The translations under genes were made by a program, and so were the position numbers. 64,000 nucleotides of DNA, taken from contig CM067355.1 in NCBI GenBank assembly GCA_034190875.2, positions 36,797,994 to 36,861,993 of the forward strand, written 5' to 3'. Shown piece after piece: positions 61,755 to 64,000 of the stretch. The stretch's first letter is position 1; each line of letters starts with the position of its first letter. Under the pieces are notes generated by a model that saw nothing but the letters and a program-made list of their open reading frames with translations, had not been told where the DNA came from and searched no databases. The stretch is from Urechis unicinctus. Lineage: Eukaryota > Annelida > Polychaeta > Xenopneusta > Urechidae.

Positions 61755-63034
61755 CTGTAACAAACACACAGCGGAATTAACACTCAACACACAATGTATC
61801 ACCGATGTACAAACTTAATCGGAATAAACTGTTGGTAATCAATTAAATAATTATCCGCAGCACCTTACTTTTGAAAATTCAAGTCACATACGATAATAAC
61901 ATTAAAAGTAAAATAAAAGCATTCATATATATTCGAACCTTATGTGCAGAAGAGGTAATCCATTCATTTGAGGTAATAATTTTGGAGCAGATTTTTTGAT
62001 GATCAGTAAATTCTTTTAGTCGATATAATTTATTATTAGTCTATCAATCCACTTTCGCAAAGCAGATTGTCGACAGGTCTGCCCTGCTTGGTGTAATTCA
62101 ACAACATGTTGAATTGTGCCAAAACGAAAACGCCGGGCTGCAGACGTCGTGGTGACGTTGAGAATTGATAATTGTTGGGAAACTTTCACAATTGATCACA
62201 ATCACGTTAATTAAGTCACAATATTAGCAGATGATCAGGTAAATTGGTTGACCTGTTTCCGTGGGAAATCATACGGTTTTCTCACTACAGATGGAGCAGT
62301 ATATGTTAATGAATCCAATTGAATCTAATGCTGATGAAAAAATGAATAACGAATTAAATCACATAAGAGGTAATTTACAGCCAATTATTAGTTGAATTAA
62401 AAACTATCTATCATGGAAAAACCTTCGTGTATGCCTGGTTTAAACTGAAACAGATAAAGATAACAAATACTTAATGTCTAGTAACCTCATCATTGCACAC
62501 GTGCTAAGGTGCCGTCATAGCCATTCGGTTCCCGCGATCTTGTTTCACGGCAAATTTAGCGCTGAGGGGTTATTTCAAAACGCTTTTTTCCTCAAAGCTT
62601 CCACGCTGCTATTGTACCCAAAACTTGCTGCTGAAATGACCCCTTTTGTTCGATCGTCTGACAGCCCTACGTCCGAACTGTAACGTACCCCGTCTTTGGG
62701 TATAAATTATTCTTCAAATGGCCCAATATTTGGTTGCAACATTAGGTATTCTAGTAAATATCGATATATTCATTAAATGAGACGACTTTGGCCCAATCCG
62801 CTTTCATGAACAGAGCTGCTTGTTTGTCGTTTAGTTTCAACTGGGTAACCATTGTATATTCACCATATCAGATAGCGCTGTTGAAACTCAGAAAATACAG
62901 AAGCTTATTACAAACGCTGTTCTCTTGCCCCTAGTACTACGCGAACACGATCTTGAGAAAGATACTCGCGAAATACACCACCTGCAATATCTGCTAACTG
63001 AGAATTGTTCAAGATGGTCCCACTTTAATCTTAC
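61755..63034 (-). other. intron of the NLR gene
   Basis: Phase-0 intron from the donor AAG/GTAAGAT (63034-63030) to the acceptor at 61755. No other exon is obvious inside, though a short one cannot be excluded. Confidence 0.5.
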
Positions 63035-63266
63035 CTTCAGATCACCGATTAAGCTCCACTGCTGGCTCTCATGGACAATCCGCATGCAGAATTCCTCGCC
63101 GCCAGGTAACGCCCTCCTCTTGCTCTCGAGCACTCCACTGACAACATCCTGGGCTAATTTCGTGAAGTCCTTCTTCTTGTCCTCTTTGCTGAGAATGTAA
63201 CTAAGCATCTTTCTGTTCCCTTCCTCTCCCAGGAATCCAGCGACATACGTGATGATCAGATCGTAT
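63035..63266 (-). CDS. NLR-type gene, middle exon
   Basis: 232-base exon: acceptor CACTTTATAG then ATACGATCTG, donor CTGAAG then GTAAGAT. The codon split at its start fits the previous exon (GGCAG plus A gives Gly-Arg). It encodes YDLIITYVAGFLGEEGNRKM and ends with FCMRIVHESQQWSLIGDLK. The FVAGxLGEE-type stretch and the HESQ-like segment are typical of the helical region between the NACHT domain and the LRRs in NLR proteins. Reading on past the donor gives unrelated sequence. Confidence 0.65.
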
Positions 63267-63773
63267 CTATAAAGTGCACATAACACCGGCGAACTCATCA
63301 ATATGACTTTAAACATTGATAACCAGCATGAATCTACATACATATAATGTAGTTATATTTCATACATATACAATGCACATATAATATATTAATACAGGGT
63401 CATTTACTAATGATATTTGGTGTAAACCTTACAGATGACAACAGCTAGTTACACAAACATTCTATGTGTTCGCTGCCTATACTTAGCTCACGAAATAACA
63501 CATCCAAAGTAATGGAAGTCCATGGTTAATAAACAACTACCAGCGCGCATGAAACCGGGGTTTATTATTCAAACAGTAAATACTGAGTAATAACTTCACT
63601 AATGTTAAAATCGTATTCAAAAGTAACTACACTATGCATGGTGACATAAAGTTATGACTTACATTGAGAAGAATTAGTCGAGAGGTAGCGTAAGGATGTG
63701 TAGACAATAGTTTATGGGGAGGTCCTTGCAGTCAATTCGTTACTATTATTCATTGTATATCATAGTGGTTTAC
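63267..63773 (-). other. intron of the NLR gene
   Basis: Intron from the donor GACGGCAG/GTAAAC (63773) to the acceptor at 63267. Nothing else recognised. Confidence 0.55.
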
Positions 63774-64000
63774 CTGCCGTCGTTGTCCGCCACTAGCTTC
63801 TTGATCTGTGATTCCTCCAGTCCTATGTCCGCCATTGATTCCAGCAGCGATTGGTGGGGCACCTCAAAGATGCTGTCAGACACATCGTCTTCCACTATGT
63901 CTCTCTTAACAAACAGTCCTGTTTCTACACATTCTTTACCGGTGATGTGCCCCACTTTTAGATCTTCTTCTGTCATCTCTATTGTGATAGCACCTTCCCT
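63774..64000 (-). CDS. NLR-type gene, exon running off the window
   Basis: Open from the window edge to the donor CAG/GTAAAC. It encodes TEEDLKVGHITGKECVETGL, then IFEVPHQSLLESMADIG, which matches the winged-helix part after the NACHT ATPase in NLRs, where a YSFxHxTFQEF-type motif is common. The Met at position 63976 is internal, because the frame is open to the edge. The NACHT core and any N-terminal death-fold domain would lie beyond the window. Confidence 0.65.

Noticed and set aside
62925-63200. Plus-strand frame over the NLR middle exon
   Set aside because: The minus strand has matching splice sites, phase and NLR motifs; the plus frame is a shadow.

Overview
The window is nuclear DNA of a marine-type invertebrate animal. 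The evidence is a spliced NLR-type immune gene, single-exon animal-type alpha-1,2-fucosyltransferases (GT11), THAP and Harbinger-like DNA transposon remains, Polinton/Maverick fossils and very long (TA)n arrays. I cannot name the phylum or species from sequence alone.

Layout. 1-4770 is an old, diverged copy of a locus unit holding a THAP exon (minus) and the fucosyltransferase gene FUT-1 (plus, intact). 4770-6919 is unique, with simple repeats and minisatellites. 6920-21082 and 21083-45693 are two recent tandem copies of one unit. Each runs: non-coding DNA with a 56-bp minisatellite, THAP/DDE transposon remains (minus), Polinton sequence inserted in the THAP exon, a FUT gene (plus), TA arrays around a ~1 kb insert, a 43-bp repeat, and a ~570-bp polypurine tract. 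The two copies share the same break sequence at both edges. FUT-2 in the first copy is frameshifted; FUT-3 in the second is intact. The first copy keeps only a Polinton polymerase fragment (12008-14172). The second keeps a near full-span but broken Polinton (26352-38008) with polymerase, integrase, capsid, fibre-like, nuclease-like and several small membrane-protein genes. The older unit at 1-4770 has no Polinton at the matching THAP site and so works as a paralogous empty site.

45694-47009 is unique DNA with a 27-bp minisatellite. 47010-56775 is an independent, inverted and more decayed Polinton. It contains a nested 3.9-kb DNA transposon (48304-52238) with inverted ends and Myb/SANT-like coding remains, and a second ~1 kb insert. 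57371-58394 is a fourth, dead FUT copy on the minus strand. 60264 to the window end holds the 3' part of an NLR gene on the minus strand: NACHT-associated winged-helix region, then a leucine-rich-repeat exon.

Function. The two intact FUT genes should encode Golgi type II membrane enzymes that add alpha-1,2-fucose to galactose. Their C-terminal donor-site halves are almost identical while the middle of the protein differs, which suggests gene conversion in the array. The Polintons are fossils and no whole element is present. The NLR gene is a separate host immunity gene. All family calls come from motifs read by eye; no database search was run.
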